Assembly: GCA_022828595.1 (NCBI GenBank)
Contig: JAKGHH010000008.1
Span: 26,094,378-26,158,377, forward strand
Direction: 5' to 3'
DNA length: 64,000 bases
From: Nelumbo lutea
Lineage: Eukaryota; Streptophyta; Magnoliopsida; Proteales; Nelumbonaceae
The first letter of the stretch is position 1; the number at the start of each line of letters is the position of its first letter. The translations under genes were made by a program, and so were the position numbers. Positions 23,060 through 34,663 of the stretch are shown here, in pieces. Under the pieces are notes generated by a model. It was not told the DNA's origin and searched no databases. It saw only the letters and a list, made by a program, of their open reading frames with translations.

Positions 23060-24750
23060 TATGTCCACGTCACCATACCTCTCCTTGCTTCAAATCCCCC
23101 TTCCTAATTTTTTGTTTCTTTTGAATTTTTTATTTTTTTAATTCCACATAATTACCCATTAGACTAATAAGGAAATCATATATGCTTAACTATTTCTAAC
23201 AACCATAAAGAAAGAGGGATTTGCTTTTCTAATGTTTAGTCAAGTGGCACCACTTTCCCCCACTTCCTCCTAAATTGTCTCTAATTCCTATTTATCTCTT
23301 AAAATAACGAAATTATGTAATAAATTAAATAAAATCTTAAAAGTAGAAAAATAATTATAATAGAATTCATAATATTCATATTAATAATAACTTAATATTT
23401 TAAAAAATTAATAACGAATTATGTAATAATAGTCAACTATAATTTTATGGATTATTAAATTCAATAAATAATTAAGAATTTAAGAATTTAAATAAGAATA
23501 TTACTTCAATAACTAAATAATATTGTAAATAACTAATTTCACTTATATCAATTAATACTTATAGAAAATATCTATCAACAAAATTATATTTAGTATTAAT
23601 AATTTTACAGTGATAGTATATATTCATTATATATTTACATATACTATAATTAATATTTATTTTATTTTCAGTAATTATTTATTGTTTTTTATAAATATGC
23701 TTTCAATAATCTTTTATTAATATGCTTTTATTTTGTTATTTAATATAAAATTATCAATAATGATTGGAGATTAAACAACTATTATTTAACTTTTGAAATT
23801 TTATTTATCGTATTTATTTTACTTTTGTTATAAATTTATTTTTAGTAATTATATATTTTTATAACTTATAGGTTAATACTTATTTGAGATTACACTATTT
23901 ATTGACTAATTTAGCATATTTTCAGTATTTATTATATTTTTGTAACTATTGTATTTTTATTATATATCTATTATATTTTCATTATAAACTTATTTTCAAT
24001 GATTGTGTACGTTTGCTATAAGTTTTCAATAATTATTGGAGACTAAACTATTGCTATTTATTAGATATTAGACTATAAGTTTAGTTGAAATTAGAACTGC
24101 TCAATGATTGGTTCAGTGCAGTTGCAGGCTGTTTCGCTAACTAAACCGATCTGGTCAAGTCAGCAGTTTGTCACTCGAAACCGATTGACCATTAGTGAAA
24201 ACCCACAAACTCGGGTTGTATCAATTTGGGTCTATTTTCGATTTAGTTTGTTTGTTCAAAAGATTTAAACTTAAAAATTAACATTAAATTTCATAAACTA
24301 CAATGATATTATTAAAAAATAAATTACAAAAATTAAATCTATGAAATAAAATATTTTAGACTAAGAAATATGAGAATTTTTCTACTTTCCCATATTAAAA
24401 AAATTAAATTTAAAATATAAAATATTAATATATATATTTATTAAACCAAAATCGATATGAAATACTAGAAAACCGACCAACTCAGATTGAATATGATCGT
24501 ATTGTTTATTAAAAAGTTAAAATATAAAATAATTATGTACTCTTATGTATTTCTATTGTTTAACTTTCGCTTAACAAAGCCCATGCATCACATAGGTCCC
24601 CGTCACCATGCCTCACCTTGCTCCATTATCCCAACCCTACATTCTCTTTGACTTTCTATCCTCTCCCCTTCCCACCACTCCCATTAAGCCATGTCACCCG
24701 ACTATGTAAAAATATTCCTATAATCTCTCTCCTAAGGTATCTCATTTAAA
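23060..24750. other. Very AT-rich intergenic DNA
   Basis: Over 1.6 kb dominated by TTATTAATATT-like words, without any long frame. The 24120-24500 part holds hAT-like arm fragments (AACTAAACCGATCTGGTCA, AACCGACCAACTCAG). No gene is supported. Confidence 0.6.
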
Positions 24751-24762
24751 CCAATAGGAAAG

Positions 24763-25939
24763 TAAAGGTGTAAATTGGGTCAGGCCGCCCACGGCCTGGC
24801 CCCACCCAACACGATTTTGGATTGGCCTGGCCCGACTTGGCATGATAACCCATGGGCCGTGTCAGACCTAGCACGATGGTCCGTGCAGTCCTGGGTTTGG
24901 GGTTTGAAGTCCTGGGGTTTGAAAATTATTAGAATATTTTGGAAATTTTAGGAAAATTTATTACATTTGATAAATTTCGGAAAACCATTGAAAATTATGT
25001 AATTTTCATTACAAAGTATTGAAAATTATTAAAGATAAATGGCTATGGGAAATGGAAAACTATAATTTGAACAAATAATTACACAAATAATTAAGATAAA
25101 TTTGTATAGTATTGGAAAAAGGAAATTATTGGTTAGTTTATATTAGAAATTATAAGATAAATTAGTATAATTATGTAAGTAAATCATTTAAAAAGAAAAT
25201 AAATTATTTAATAGAAATTTAAATAAATTTGAATAAGTTTTCAAAATTACACAAGTACAATAAATTTTCTAAAATTTTCATAAAATTACATTTTTGAATA
25301 TTAAGAACAATTTAGTGTACTTTTAGAAATTTACCATGTGGTTGATACTCGTTATATCATTTTGATAATTTCTATCATCGAATTGATATTGGGTTGACGG
25401 GGATAGTGTTTTCAAAATTAGATCAAACCAGATGGTTAGATCGGAAAAATTGGGAATGGGACACCGTTTCACCTCAAAACTGCTTTTTGTCCAAAAACCA
25501 TTTATTTGGTTAGCGAATTGTTGACCTGGGCAGTTGAATCGTCAACCCAAACAACAATTTTTGGCCTTTTTTTGTTTTTCTAATTTTTTTTTGTCAGAGT
25601 GGGTCATCCATTCAGACAGAACAATCGGATTGTTCTACCCTAGAACGGTTCCCTATTTGGTCTAATTTTAAAAACCTTGGATGGGGAGTGGGTGCCTTAC
25701 CTTGAGCTTGGCTTACTGTAAGGCATAGCCTGGCCCATGGACTAGCCCGACCCATGGCACAACACGTGCCCGTGCAGGCTCGAGCCTTGGGCTGTGCCAA
25801 ACCGAACCCCCAAATTATCCTAGAGGAGGGAGGCATGACCAGGGATGCCTCATGGGCCAACTCGGCATGATTCACACTTTGTGCGGGCCACATGTGGGTC
25901 GTGTCGTGCTGACCTAGTATGACCCAATTTACACCTCTA
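24763..25939. mobile_element. hAT-like element with 19-bp ends, carrying a nested repeat
   Basis: TAAAGGTGTAAATTGGGTC (24763) and GACCCAATTTACACCTCTA (ending 25939) match at 18/19 as inverted repeats. Subterminal arms are rich in GGCCTGGCCC/CCATGGGCC words that pair with each other. No matching 8-bp duplication is visible, so one flank may be altered. The 126-codon minus-strand frame at its right arm is a by-product of the repeat. A second element sits inside at 25404-25679. Confidence 0.7.
25404..25679. mobile_element. 276-bp dispersed repeat nested in the hAT-like element
   Basis: Starts TAGTGTTTTCAAAAT and ends ATTTTAAAAACCTTG, and includes CAAAAACCATTTATTTGGTT and GAACGGTTCCCTATTTGG. The repeat at 50016-50294 has the same length and word order (TAGTGTTTTTAAAACCGG to ATTTTAAAAACCTTG). 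It is therefore a distinct mobile family inserted here after the host element. Confidence 0.65.
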
Positions 25940-25947
25940 CTTGAACA

Positions 25948-26185
25948 TGTCCAATATTGGGGACGAGGTAGGGAAATTTGATGATTCTTCATCCTTGATG
26001 TCTTGATGAGGAGTAGGGTGCCTTGCCCCTGAACTCACCCGACATTGAGGAATGGTTACCTTGCCCTAAACCTGCGTGACACTAGGGATGGGGTGGGAAA
26101 GGGGTAGAGTGTCTTGACTATAGGGTAGGGAAAGGGATGGAGTGCCCTGACCTGAACCCACCTCGTTGTCATTCCTATATAATTG
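25948..26185. repeat. G-rich hAT-like fragment
   Basis: Repeated GGGATGGGGTGGGAAAGG and TGCCTTGCCC words resemble the arms of the 1380-1771 family. No paired ends were found. Confidence 0.4.
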
Positions 26186-26714
26186 TTAATTATTAGTGGA
26201 ATTAATAAAAATGTTAATGTTTATAATTATTTTTATTTATTTAAAGTAAATTAAAATTTTATTTAAAAATAATAAAAAGAATAAACATTATTACAGTTAC
26301 TACAAATTATTAAAAAAACTAATTTTATTAAAAAGTATTTATTCATATTCAATTAATAATAGTTATTTTTATAAATCAATATTAAATGAAAAATAAAATT
26401 ATTAAATCTTTCAGATTTTCCCGTGCACCGCACGGTCCCTGCTAATATATATATATTGATATCATTACAAGTTTTTTTTGAACATTTGGTTAACCTTAAT
26501 TAGTTTTGATAAATTTCTACTAAATATATATATGGTGCATCGGGTACACCATACCAAAAGAAAACATTGGTCAGATGTTAAACCTGAACAAATGAAGAGT
26601 AGAATTTAAGGTGATTGATCGAGATCTAGATTTAACGTGTAGCACTGCAACCAATATTAGTGAATGCACCGTAATTGAATTCTAATCTTAAATAGAGAGT
26701 TCCACCCCCTCTTT

Positions 26715-27065
26715 CACTACGAGAAAAAATGGCCTATGCTAGAAGTCACATAATTACCGGCTTTGCCTTTTAAACCACTGGCATATACCTGAGTTGGCGG
26801 TTTAATGGCCACGACTATTGGTTGTATTGGCCTAGCTCACAGATGCCGGCCTAGAAGACAAAGACAGCCACCATAGGACCCCGGTCCAACCATTCAAAAG
26901 CCGGCAATTATAATGAAACTGTTGGCTTAGGCAATGAGAACAAAACAATGGCTTATCAAAGAACCGTTGTAGATATAAGCCCACAGTCAAAACCACCAGG
27001 ATAGAGTTTATATCATTTAATCAAGAATTATCAATTATCATTTGATTAAACCGTCGTGATCCTTG
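26715..27065 (+). mobile_element. CACTA-like transposon terminus
   Basis: CACTACGAGAAAAAATGGCC at 26715 is close to the CACTACAAGAAAA end of plant CACTA (En/Spm) elements. Behind it come short subterminal motifs in both orientations (GCCGGC, GGCTTTGCC, CCACTGGCAT, AGCCGGCAAT), as in that superfamily. No opposite end and no transposase were found, so this is an isolated terminus or deletion derivative. Confidence 0.6.
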
Positions 27066-27870
27066 GCCAAAATTGAAAATTTCTTATGCTTATGAGCATG
27101 AGATCACCTTTTTCTTTAACATCCATATGTCAAAGTCATGGAAGGGGTTGGCTTTTACAATTTATCTGAAATGTGGAGGGAGCTTCTTGGAGGAATCAAT
27201 TAAAGTTCATGGGAGGTTAAAGAAATGGTCAATTACTATAGGCAAGGTTTCATCAATTTACTCTTTTTTATTAGTTTTTACTATTTTTTATTTTAAAGAT
27301 TTTTTATTAATAAAATTAATTTGAATTAACTTTATTGACAAATGCAACTTTATTAGTTTATTAATTTATTAATGTTTGTTAATTTCATTACTTGTAATAT
27401 ATTTTATAATTAATTAGATGTAATTTTTATTAATTACATTAATTATTAAGTCATTTATTTATTTATCAGAAATAGTTATTAAGTTAATAACAAACAATTT
27501 ATAATTCTTATTAATTGTAATAAAGTGAAATCATGAAATTAATGGTGGGTAATTATAACGAACTCGGACCATACATGGGTTCATTGAAATTATAAAAAGC
27601 CCTCTACCTCATCTTGTAACGTATTAAGGGTAAACTGTTTTCCCAAACTTTTCACGATGTTTCCACCACAACCCTGCAAACTACAAAGAGCTATAGCTAC
27701 AGAGCTATATCTTACAGCTTTTAGGGTTTGATGACCACAACAAGATCATGCAATTTAGCTATAATTTGCTACTGGTGGCCACCATAGTTGGGATAACTAG
27801 ATAATTAATTAAGCACCATATTTTGCAACATTCATTGTGAGTCTGTCCCCCATTGTCTGTTGCATTAATT
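27066..27870. other. Intergenic, AT-rich, no gene seen
   Basis: The longest frame (27073-27324) ends in a T-rich low-complexity stretch and shows no domain. Nothing else is supported. Confidence 0.55.
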
Positions 27871-27879
27871 ACCACCTGT

Positions 27880-29850
27880 ACCTCAAGAAAAATGAACCGT
27901 CTCACTGAACAAAGCCACAATCTCCAACAGATATTGTTGTGTTATGGCCTCTCACCCCATGCTAATTGATGCCCAATTTGGGCAGCGGATGTTCTGTGTT
28001 CGATCAAAATATTGGAATGTATTGGGGCATACCAATCGATAAATAAGGGCCCCTCTCATACATATTGGTCGATGTGTATGTTTCATATTGGGGTCTGTCT
28101 GATTTGTCTTTATACTTAGGGGGCTTTCCTTTTTTTGGATTTGGAGAAGAGGGAAGTTGGTCAATGGGATTTTGGTTCTCAGAACCCCATGTTCTTTTTT
28201 CAGTTTTATGTGGGGATCATGGAAAGTTTATTTTCTTGGGTATCACCCATCTTGTAAGTGGTAAATAGCTTTGCCACATAAGGGGAAAGTTACCGACACC
28301 TGAATGGGACAAAAATGCCCCTTTTAATAATAGATTTCTATGGCTAAAATGGTCATTGCCTTATTTACCTGAATGCACTTACCTGGGTAAATGTTTCCCG
28401 GGAAAAATTTACCCAGGTAATTGCATTTACCTGAATAAATAACTTACTGAAAAACAAACAGGCCTCTAGTGTATCACATTTCAAGGCAAGCTTGGATAGA
28501 CATATCCACTTGTATGGATATTTTGAACGTTGGCCATTTTAATTTGCAACACTTTTTTCAATTGCACTGCATGTGAAGAATTCAACAAATCCATATCCTT
28601 CAGACTCATCAGTCTACCTATTGTGAATTAACCTTTTCAAAAAAGACATCGTCTGTGTGAGCGAAGTGGTTATAGAGGTAACTTTCGTCCATCTAGTAAT
28701 GGTGGTCATTGACCCAAATCGTCTTATTGTCTTCTGTGAATCCCTGCATGATTATCATATTTCAAGGTACTCTCTGTATTCATAGTTCGGTCCTCCCAAA
28801 TGGGCACTGATTCTGAGAATGTTAGCTAGAGAGTATGAACACTTTGCTTGAACATTGGCTGGAAATTTTAGGGGAAAAGAGAAAGAAAAAGAAAAAAGGA
28901 ATATGAATTCACCAATCCTAAACAATCTAATTCTTGAATTTCTGGCTGGTTGAGCAGTTAAGCATAATTAATACTCCCTCTTGGTTAGCACCCACAGTTG
29001 CTTAACACGTTGCTACCAAACTACCCCTAATGTATATTCATGAATAGATTAATTATAAGAAAACAGAGAACTAGCTCATATTAATGTTGACTTGCAATTT
29101 GCAGCAATAGCCTAAACCAGAGAAATGCCACTGTTTGGATTTCCAAAATGGATATAGTCCAAATTAAAATCCATAAAGGACAACAGTTCCTCCAGTACGA
29201 TTGGTAGGCCTTGTTAACATGGTTTGGCTTTTTTCAGAGTTTTCAAAACTCAAAGTAACATTGCTGTTGCTACTGATCATATCACAGCTACATATGAAGC
29301 AGAGAAATGGGTCACCATCCTTGTGTAGCTGTTTTTCCAGTATAGATTGTCTAATTCTAACCCAGCTTGTACTTTGGTGGACTTCACATGTACTACAAAC
29401 AATGAAAAACTCTTTAACTACTATACAGCTTACTTAGGCCTTGAATCCCAATCAAGCTTGTTTTCCAGACATGCAAATTCGACACCTATATGTAGGAGAC
29501 AAAATTAGTAGACATGAGTCGAGATTTGCTCAGCTTGGTCTATGGAAACTTGAGTCAAGACCCACAGTAATTATTTGAAGATGGTAAATAAATTTTACTC
29601 TTGATCCTAACCAAGAATAAAGAAAAGCTTTACTTGCTTTGTTATTAGAAGTAACTTAGTTTAATAGGACAGAGAACTGGTGGATCCACTAATTACTTGG
29701 GTACGTGGACATGATTAAGTCAAATAGTGTAATATAAGTTTTGAGTTATCCTAATTTTATGTCTTGTAGGCTAAAATTTTTTTGAAAAGATTTGTCGTCC
29801 ATGTTTACCTAAGTTCCAATCTTCTTAGTAAGATATTCTCGACCCATTTG
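27880..29850 (+). repeat. Upstream region of the defensin-like gene, copy A of a triplicated segment
   Basis: This segment directly precedes the defensin-like gene. It is paralogous to 41881-43170 (inverted) and 50590-51790 (direct). Shared words include AAAGCCACAA, GGCACTGATTCTGAGAATGTT (A and B), GCAATTTGCAGCAATA, GAAATGGGTCA, GTGTAGCTGTTTTTCC and TCCATGTTTA.CTAA.TTCCA. About 27935-28600 appears to be an insertion absent from copies B and C. The similarity stops near 29850, roughly 100 bp before the TATA box, so it covers distal promoter but not coding sequence. Confidence 0.75.
28372..28427. repeat. 56-bp near-perfect palindrome
   Basis: Two 28-bp arms meet at CCCGGG (28397-28402): TTACCTGGGTAAATGTTTCCC against its near-complement GGGAAAAATTTACCCAGGTAA. 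It lies in the insertion within copy A. Confidence 0.8.
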
Positions 29851-29948
29851 ATACTTCAAAAGTTAATTCCTTCCACATTTTTTTTTTTTTTTGATGATTC
29901 ATGCACCTTGGAATTCTACTTATGAATAAATCTACAGACTCACAACTC

Positions 29949-29956
29949 TATAAATA
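29949..29956 (+). promoter_or_regulatory. TATA box of the defensin-like gene
   Basis: TATAAATA stands 90 bp upstream of the start codon, which fits a 5' leader of about 60 nt. It lies just beyond the end of the triplicated upstream segment. Confidence 0.7.
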
Positions 29957-30045
29957 CCCCTTGTAACAAATTGCCATTCCAGAAGATACATACATTTCTT
30001 GCACAATAGAACACGCTCTGCAAATTTGTCTAAGTTGATATAAAG

Positions 30046-30635
30046 ATGGCTAAGTTTTTCTGCAGTTTCTTCTTTGTCCTCCTAATCTTTTCAGGTTTCT
30101 TAAACTTTCTTTCTTCATTTTCATTTGTTTCTCTGTTTACCCATCAATTTCTGATCATTAATTTCTATAATACATGATTACATCTTTTTATATCAACATC
30201 AGATGGTGCAACCTTCAACAGTCCAATATTGTTATTCTCTCTTTCGTTTTAAGTATTGATATATAAATTTGTGTTTTATTGTTTGTGGCTCTATATTCCT
30301 TGAATTTATAGAAGCTGCCTCCTCTACTATACATGTTTGATCACAATAGGAATACTGATCCAACAGATAGACTTGGTCTGATTCCCCCTCCCCCTCTATT
30401 TTTTTTTTTTTTTTCTGATATTCATTTGCTTATGGAATAAGTGATGGTTGATGTAGTTGCTTCAATCGTGCCCGGTTCGGATGCTGTAAAGAAATGCCAA
30501 GTTGCTTGGAACAGCTATGGTTGTGAACTTGCCATATGCAACCAGTGGTGCTCCCAACAGTACAAGAATGGCGTTGGTGCTTGCAGTACTAGTGGATTTG
30601 GTTCCCATACCTGTCTTTGTGTCTACGACTGCTAA
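30046..30635 (+). CDS. Defensin-like cysteine-rich secreted protein, two exons
   Basis: Exon 1 is 30046-30094 (MAKFFCSFFFVLLIFS plus one base). The intron 30095-30441 opens GTTTCT and closes AATAAG. Exon 2 is 30442-30635, giving 80 residues in total. Exon 1 encodes a hydrophobic signal peptide, and an intron in the signal/propeptide region is usual for plant defensin-like genes. The mature part has eight cysteines spaced C-x8-C-x4-C-x3-C-x10-C-x9-C-x1-C-x3-C. CxxxC (CNQWC) followed by CxC (CLC) is the cysteine-stabilised alpha-beta signature, predicting four disulfides. The family is secreted and acts in antimicrobial defence or in cell-cell signalling such as pollen-pistil recognition; the sequence alone cannot say which. 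The upstream region is triplicated in the window. Confidence 0.85.
30095..30441 (+). other. Intron of the defensin-like gene
   Basis: A 347-bp intron, GT..AG, with a strong C/T tract (CCCCCTCCCCCTC then a T run at about 30385-30417) ahead of the acceptor. It is phase 1, and joining makes GTG (Val) across the junction. Confidence 0.8.
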
Positions 30636-31074
30636 TAAAGTTGAATAATCTCTTCCCTTTTGTTAGTGATTGCATGTAATTAGGGAAGCCTCTCTGCTCC
30701 TTGTACTGTTTCTTCATCAATCTAAGTGGAGCTGTTTTCTTTTGGCAAATAAATAAATAATCAGGAATTGCACTGTTTGCTTTCTCTCTACCATCTCTTC
30801 CTCTAAGTAAATGTGTGGCATTGCTCTTATACAAAATGAAAACAAAAGAGATTCATTATTTGTTTATGTGAACAATTTAAAGGATATGCAATTCTGGACC
30901 AACGAAGAAGTTCTATCCAATAGTAATTACTCACTCTAAGGAGGCTTACTCAATCAATTAATGGAGAGAGATCAATATAATGCTTTTAGTTGTTCTTACC
31001 AATCTAAGTTGGTAAAGGATAACTGAATATTGGCGAAATATGCAGTGGCGCCTCCATGCTCAAATGGCATCTTC

Positions 31075-31495
31075 AGTTGTATTGAGGATAAGGAGTCTAT
31101 CGAGAGTCCTATCTTGAAATGTATTAGGATAGGAGGGTAATCCGAATCCATCTACAAGACTGATGTTTGTATCCTACTAGAAGTCTAACCTATGTAATTA
31201 TAAATAGACCTAGACTCTAATGATATGATCGATCAGTTGGAGTCCCTGCCCACGAGAACCCTGCTGCCAGCCACACATGGAGAACACTTCATCCTCTGCA
31301 TAGTATTATGCAGAGGGAGATGTTCCCAATTCACGGGGGATAGTGTGTTGTGGGTAAACGTGAGCAGGAGATCCGGACTCAATCAGTTGATCTTCCTCTC
31401 ATACATATCTTCTTCTTCTTCCTTCACTCCATCTCTTCTAGTTCTCTCTTTGTTTCTGTCTGTTTTATTATATCAGAAATCTTTTATGGTATGAG
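31075..31495 (+). repeat. 5' LTR of copia element 2
   Basis: Inferred LTR: starts about TGTATTGAGGATAAGGAGTC, contains TATAAATAGACCTAGACTC (31200), and is followed by the primer-binding site TGGTATGAGAGT (31497-31508). A 142-bp MITE is inserted in it. I found no 3' partner, so the boundaries are approximate. Confidence 0.55.
31240..31381. mobile_element. 142-bp hAT-like MITE with perfect 8-bp flanking repeat
   Basis: Flanked on both sides by ATCAGTTG (31232-31239 and 31382-31389). The ends GAGTCC..GGACTC are short inverted repeats. Inside is a hairpin CCTCTGCATAGTATTATGCAGAGG. The segment CCACA.CATGGAGAACA..TCATCCTCTGCAT also occurs, inverted, at 55625-55672. Confidence 0.6.
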
Positions 31496-31599
31496 AGTCA
31501 TACCATGGTCGACAACAGCATATCAACTTCTCATTCTTCTTCTACAACCTCCAATGCCTTCACCACCCTCTCTTCTATCATCAATTTTCTAATATATAA

Positions 31600-33845
31600 C
31601 CCACCTTTTCCCCATCAAACTTAGAGACAACTATGTCGCCTGGAAGGCCAGTTTTACACTTATTCAGAACCCATGAGATCGATGGCATCGTCAATGATTC
31701 TCTGCCAAAAGAAATCACATCCAATGGTCAATGTGAATGTCGGAAAAATCAAGCAGATCACTTCATGGCCAATTAAGTGGAGTCGCCATCCATCTTCTCT
31801 TCCCTTCTATTTATAAGTGATATAGTAGTGAGTTGTGCTAATTAATTAATCATTTTCTATCCCCGATTCTTGGTGGTTTCTCCCCTTTTGAAAAAATTGT
31901 TTGGAAGTCCTCCTGACTATGCCATGTTCCCCATGTTTGGTTGTGCCTTACAATGAAAATTGATTTGATTATAGATCTAATTGTTGTGTGTTCATTGGCT
32001 ACAACTCTATGCACAAGGATATCCGTGTCACTGTATATTCCTTACCTTCTACAAGACGGGTTTAAAATAAAGGCTAGTCATGTCAGATGAGACATGATTT
32101 GCACTTTCAAAATCATTAGCCATGGTTATTATTTCTTCTCCCAAGGATTCAGTTGGCACCACTATTTTTTTAATTACTAGCTTCTATGGTTCAACCTATT
32201 GGTGCTCCTCTATCAGGTTCAACATCCACTACTGGGCCCACTCCTCCTAGGCCCACCATTTGTAATGAACAACATGCTTCCTCACTGTAGTCTACATTGC
32301 CTGTTAACCTTGGTCTAGCCTTTATTGAGCTAAATGATCAATCCAGCCCAATCTCAATCTACACCATTACACACCACATCACAGATGGGCCCACCATCAT
32401 CCGTTTACTCCCCTCACAATTCAGCATTGGACACTCACACTAATTCTACCCCTCGAAAGGTTCTTCCCCTTGAGGATATTCTACAATGAGCACCTATTGT
32501 TGCACTTGGCCCACCTCAGCCTCGTCATACCTGTTACCCCTTTTAAAGCCTCTCCTCCTAGTATGTGTCTCTAAAATTGTACACTGCAGTGTGATGAGTA
32601 TGATGCCTTATTAAAGAATGCCACGTGGACGGTAGTACCTCCCCCACTATCTGTAAATATAGTTGGGTGCAAATGGATTTTCAAATTGTAGTGTACTTCA
32701 AATGGTTCATTGGCTTAGGTCAAGGCCCGTTTTGTGGCCCAAGGTTTTAGTCTGTCCAGTGGTTAACCCTATTACTTTTTCGAACCATTTCTATTATAGT
32801 ATCAAAGAATTGGATCATTAAGCAATTGGACGTCCAGAACACCTTGTTAAATGGATTTTTTTTTTATGAGGACATTTATATGAGACCGTTGGTACTCAAG
32901 GGTTCTATAGATCCTTCATTGTTTCTCTTTCACTCTAAGGATGTGACACTCTATGTAGATGATAATATTGTCATCGACAACCACCCACAGTAGTTCAAGC
33001 CCTCATCTCTAAACTATCTAAGAGTTTCACCATGAAATAGCTTGGTGATCTTCATTTCTTCCTTGGTATTCAGGTCACCCGCTCCTCGAACTCTCTATTT
33101 CTTTCTGAAAAGCAATACATAGGTGACCTGTTATAGAAGGTTGAGTTAGCTAAAGCAAAGCCCAAGAGTACACCCTTGGATCCTCATTCTCATCTCTCCA
33201 AGGTAGCTGGTGATGTCTTGTTTGGTCCTTCTTCCTTCAACTTCAGCTCATTGGAGTTCTATAAAGCACATTTTGTGCTATCTCAAAGGGGCAATAGAGT
33301 ATGGTCTCCATATTAGGTCCTACTCGATATTCCATCTTTAGGCATACTCGACGATGATTGGGTGTCCTGATGATTGGCAATCTACTAATGACATTTCTCT
33401 TTTTCTTGTGCATAATTTGATATGTTGGTGTGCAAAGAAACAACCCACTATTGCTCGTTCGATCACAAAGCTTGATCTATGGGCTAAGGCTACAATGGTG
33501 ACTAAGATTATATAGACCCAACACCTAGATGAAATGCATCCTACATCCTCTTCTTCCCCCATTATTTGGTGTGACAATGTAAGGGTTCTTTAATTGGCTA
33601 CCATTCTTATGTGTAAAACTATAACTAAATATGTGGAAGTTGATTTTCACTTTGTTCATGATATGGTGCACAAACGACAACTCATTGTTCTATATCTCTC
33701 TACTAAAGCTCAGATTGTCAACATCATAACTAAGAGTTTGTCAGTTGGTCGATCCTCCAATCTTTGTGATAAGTTGGATGTTGTTTCTCCCATTCAACTT
33801 GAGGGGCATGTGAAGAACCAATTTGCTATCAATGATCAATAGTTT
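31600..33845 (+). pseudogene. Copia element 2: degenerate integrase to RNase H
   Basis: Broken frames preserve copia pol words in order: CDEYDALLKNATWTVVPPP, GCKWIFKL, KARFVAQGF, TLYVDDNIVI (the YVDD catalytic pair), a LGDLHFFLGIQVT equivalent, LKGAIEYGLHI, GCPDDW, DNVRVL, and KYVEVDFHFVHDMV near the end. Earlier, about 31900-32060, a C-terminal integrase stretch is recognisable. Stops and frameshifts are numerous. There is no 3' LTR, so the element is truncated on that side. Confidence 0.8.
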
Positions 33846-33869
33846 TCCTTTCCAACCTGCTACATGAGC

Positions 33870-34080
33870 TGCAATTCACAATAAAGCTCCTGAAGTGAAT
33901 GCTTTTAGGCATACCAACATTAACAGGAAGACTAAGATAAGTAATAGGCATTTCCTTCCTAATAAATCCCATACACCTTTTAATTAGATTAATTCTACTA
34001 ATAGACGCTTGTTTAGAAACAATAAAAAACTCCTATTTACTGGTTGTCCTGATGTACTCTCATATCTTCGAAGAGACTAT
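33870..34080 (-). pseudogene. LINE reverse-transcriptase fragment (minus strand)
   Basis: Read on the minus strand: SRINLIKRCMGFIRKEMPIT followed by YLSLPVNVGMPK and HFRSFI. This resembles the thumb-side region of LINE reverse transcriptases (a hydrophobic G-F block, TYLG-P-I, G-x-P-K). It is short, so the assignment is moderate. It abuts the 3' end of copia element 2 in the opposite orientation. Confidence 0.45.
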
Positions 34081-34439
34081 GGAGGACTGAAGGACATCAC
34101 CTTTGGAACCAAATAAGAATCTAATTACTTATGTCGCCACATATTGTGGAATAAAATGAAAGTTAGAGTGCAAGATATTACACTTCTTACCTTCCCCAGA
34201 ACTTGAATGACCTTCTTGTAATACATGTTTTCAATCTCCTTCACTAACCACTGAAGGTGATAATGTAGCCAATTGAAGATTGGTTGATGATTATGATCAC
34301 TTGAGTTGGGGTGGTCCTCGATTGAACCTGAGAGAGGAGTAAGGGGCTGTTGTCGTGGGGTGCATTTTGGTGTGTGCACTAACAACTCCTCCCCTTTTTA
34401 AGTACCAACATCTCCAAGGGCCCTCTTAGTCATAAACAT

Positions 34440-34663
34440 GGTTCAAAGTATCTATACGCCCGTGTATTGGCAGGGGCATATTGGTACTTAAAAATACATG
34501 CTTAATGGGTTTCTTTTTAGTTTTCTTTTTCAAAATATGATTTTTAATGGTTTTTTTGCTGAAACAAACCAGGGTCCTGAAACACCTGTAAATAAGTGTA
34601 TCGAGACCAAAAGATACGATACAATATGCTTGATACGGGCATATCATATCAATACTTTGAATC
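34440..34663. mobile_element. 224-bp MITE with GGTTCAAAGTAT-type ends
   Basis: The left end GGTTCAAAGTATCTATACGC pairs with the right end ATATCAATACTTTGAATC, and TGCCCGTATC/CGCCCGTGT continues the arm. A related fragment lies at 3733-3785. The overlapping open frames on both strands cross the element and are not genes. Confidence 0.6.

Noticed and set aside
25612..25992. 126-codon minus-strand frame
   Set aside because: It crosses the arm of the hAT-like element and part of the nested repeat; there are no domains.
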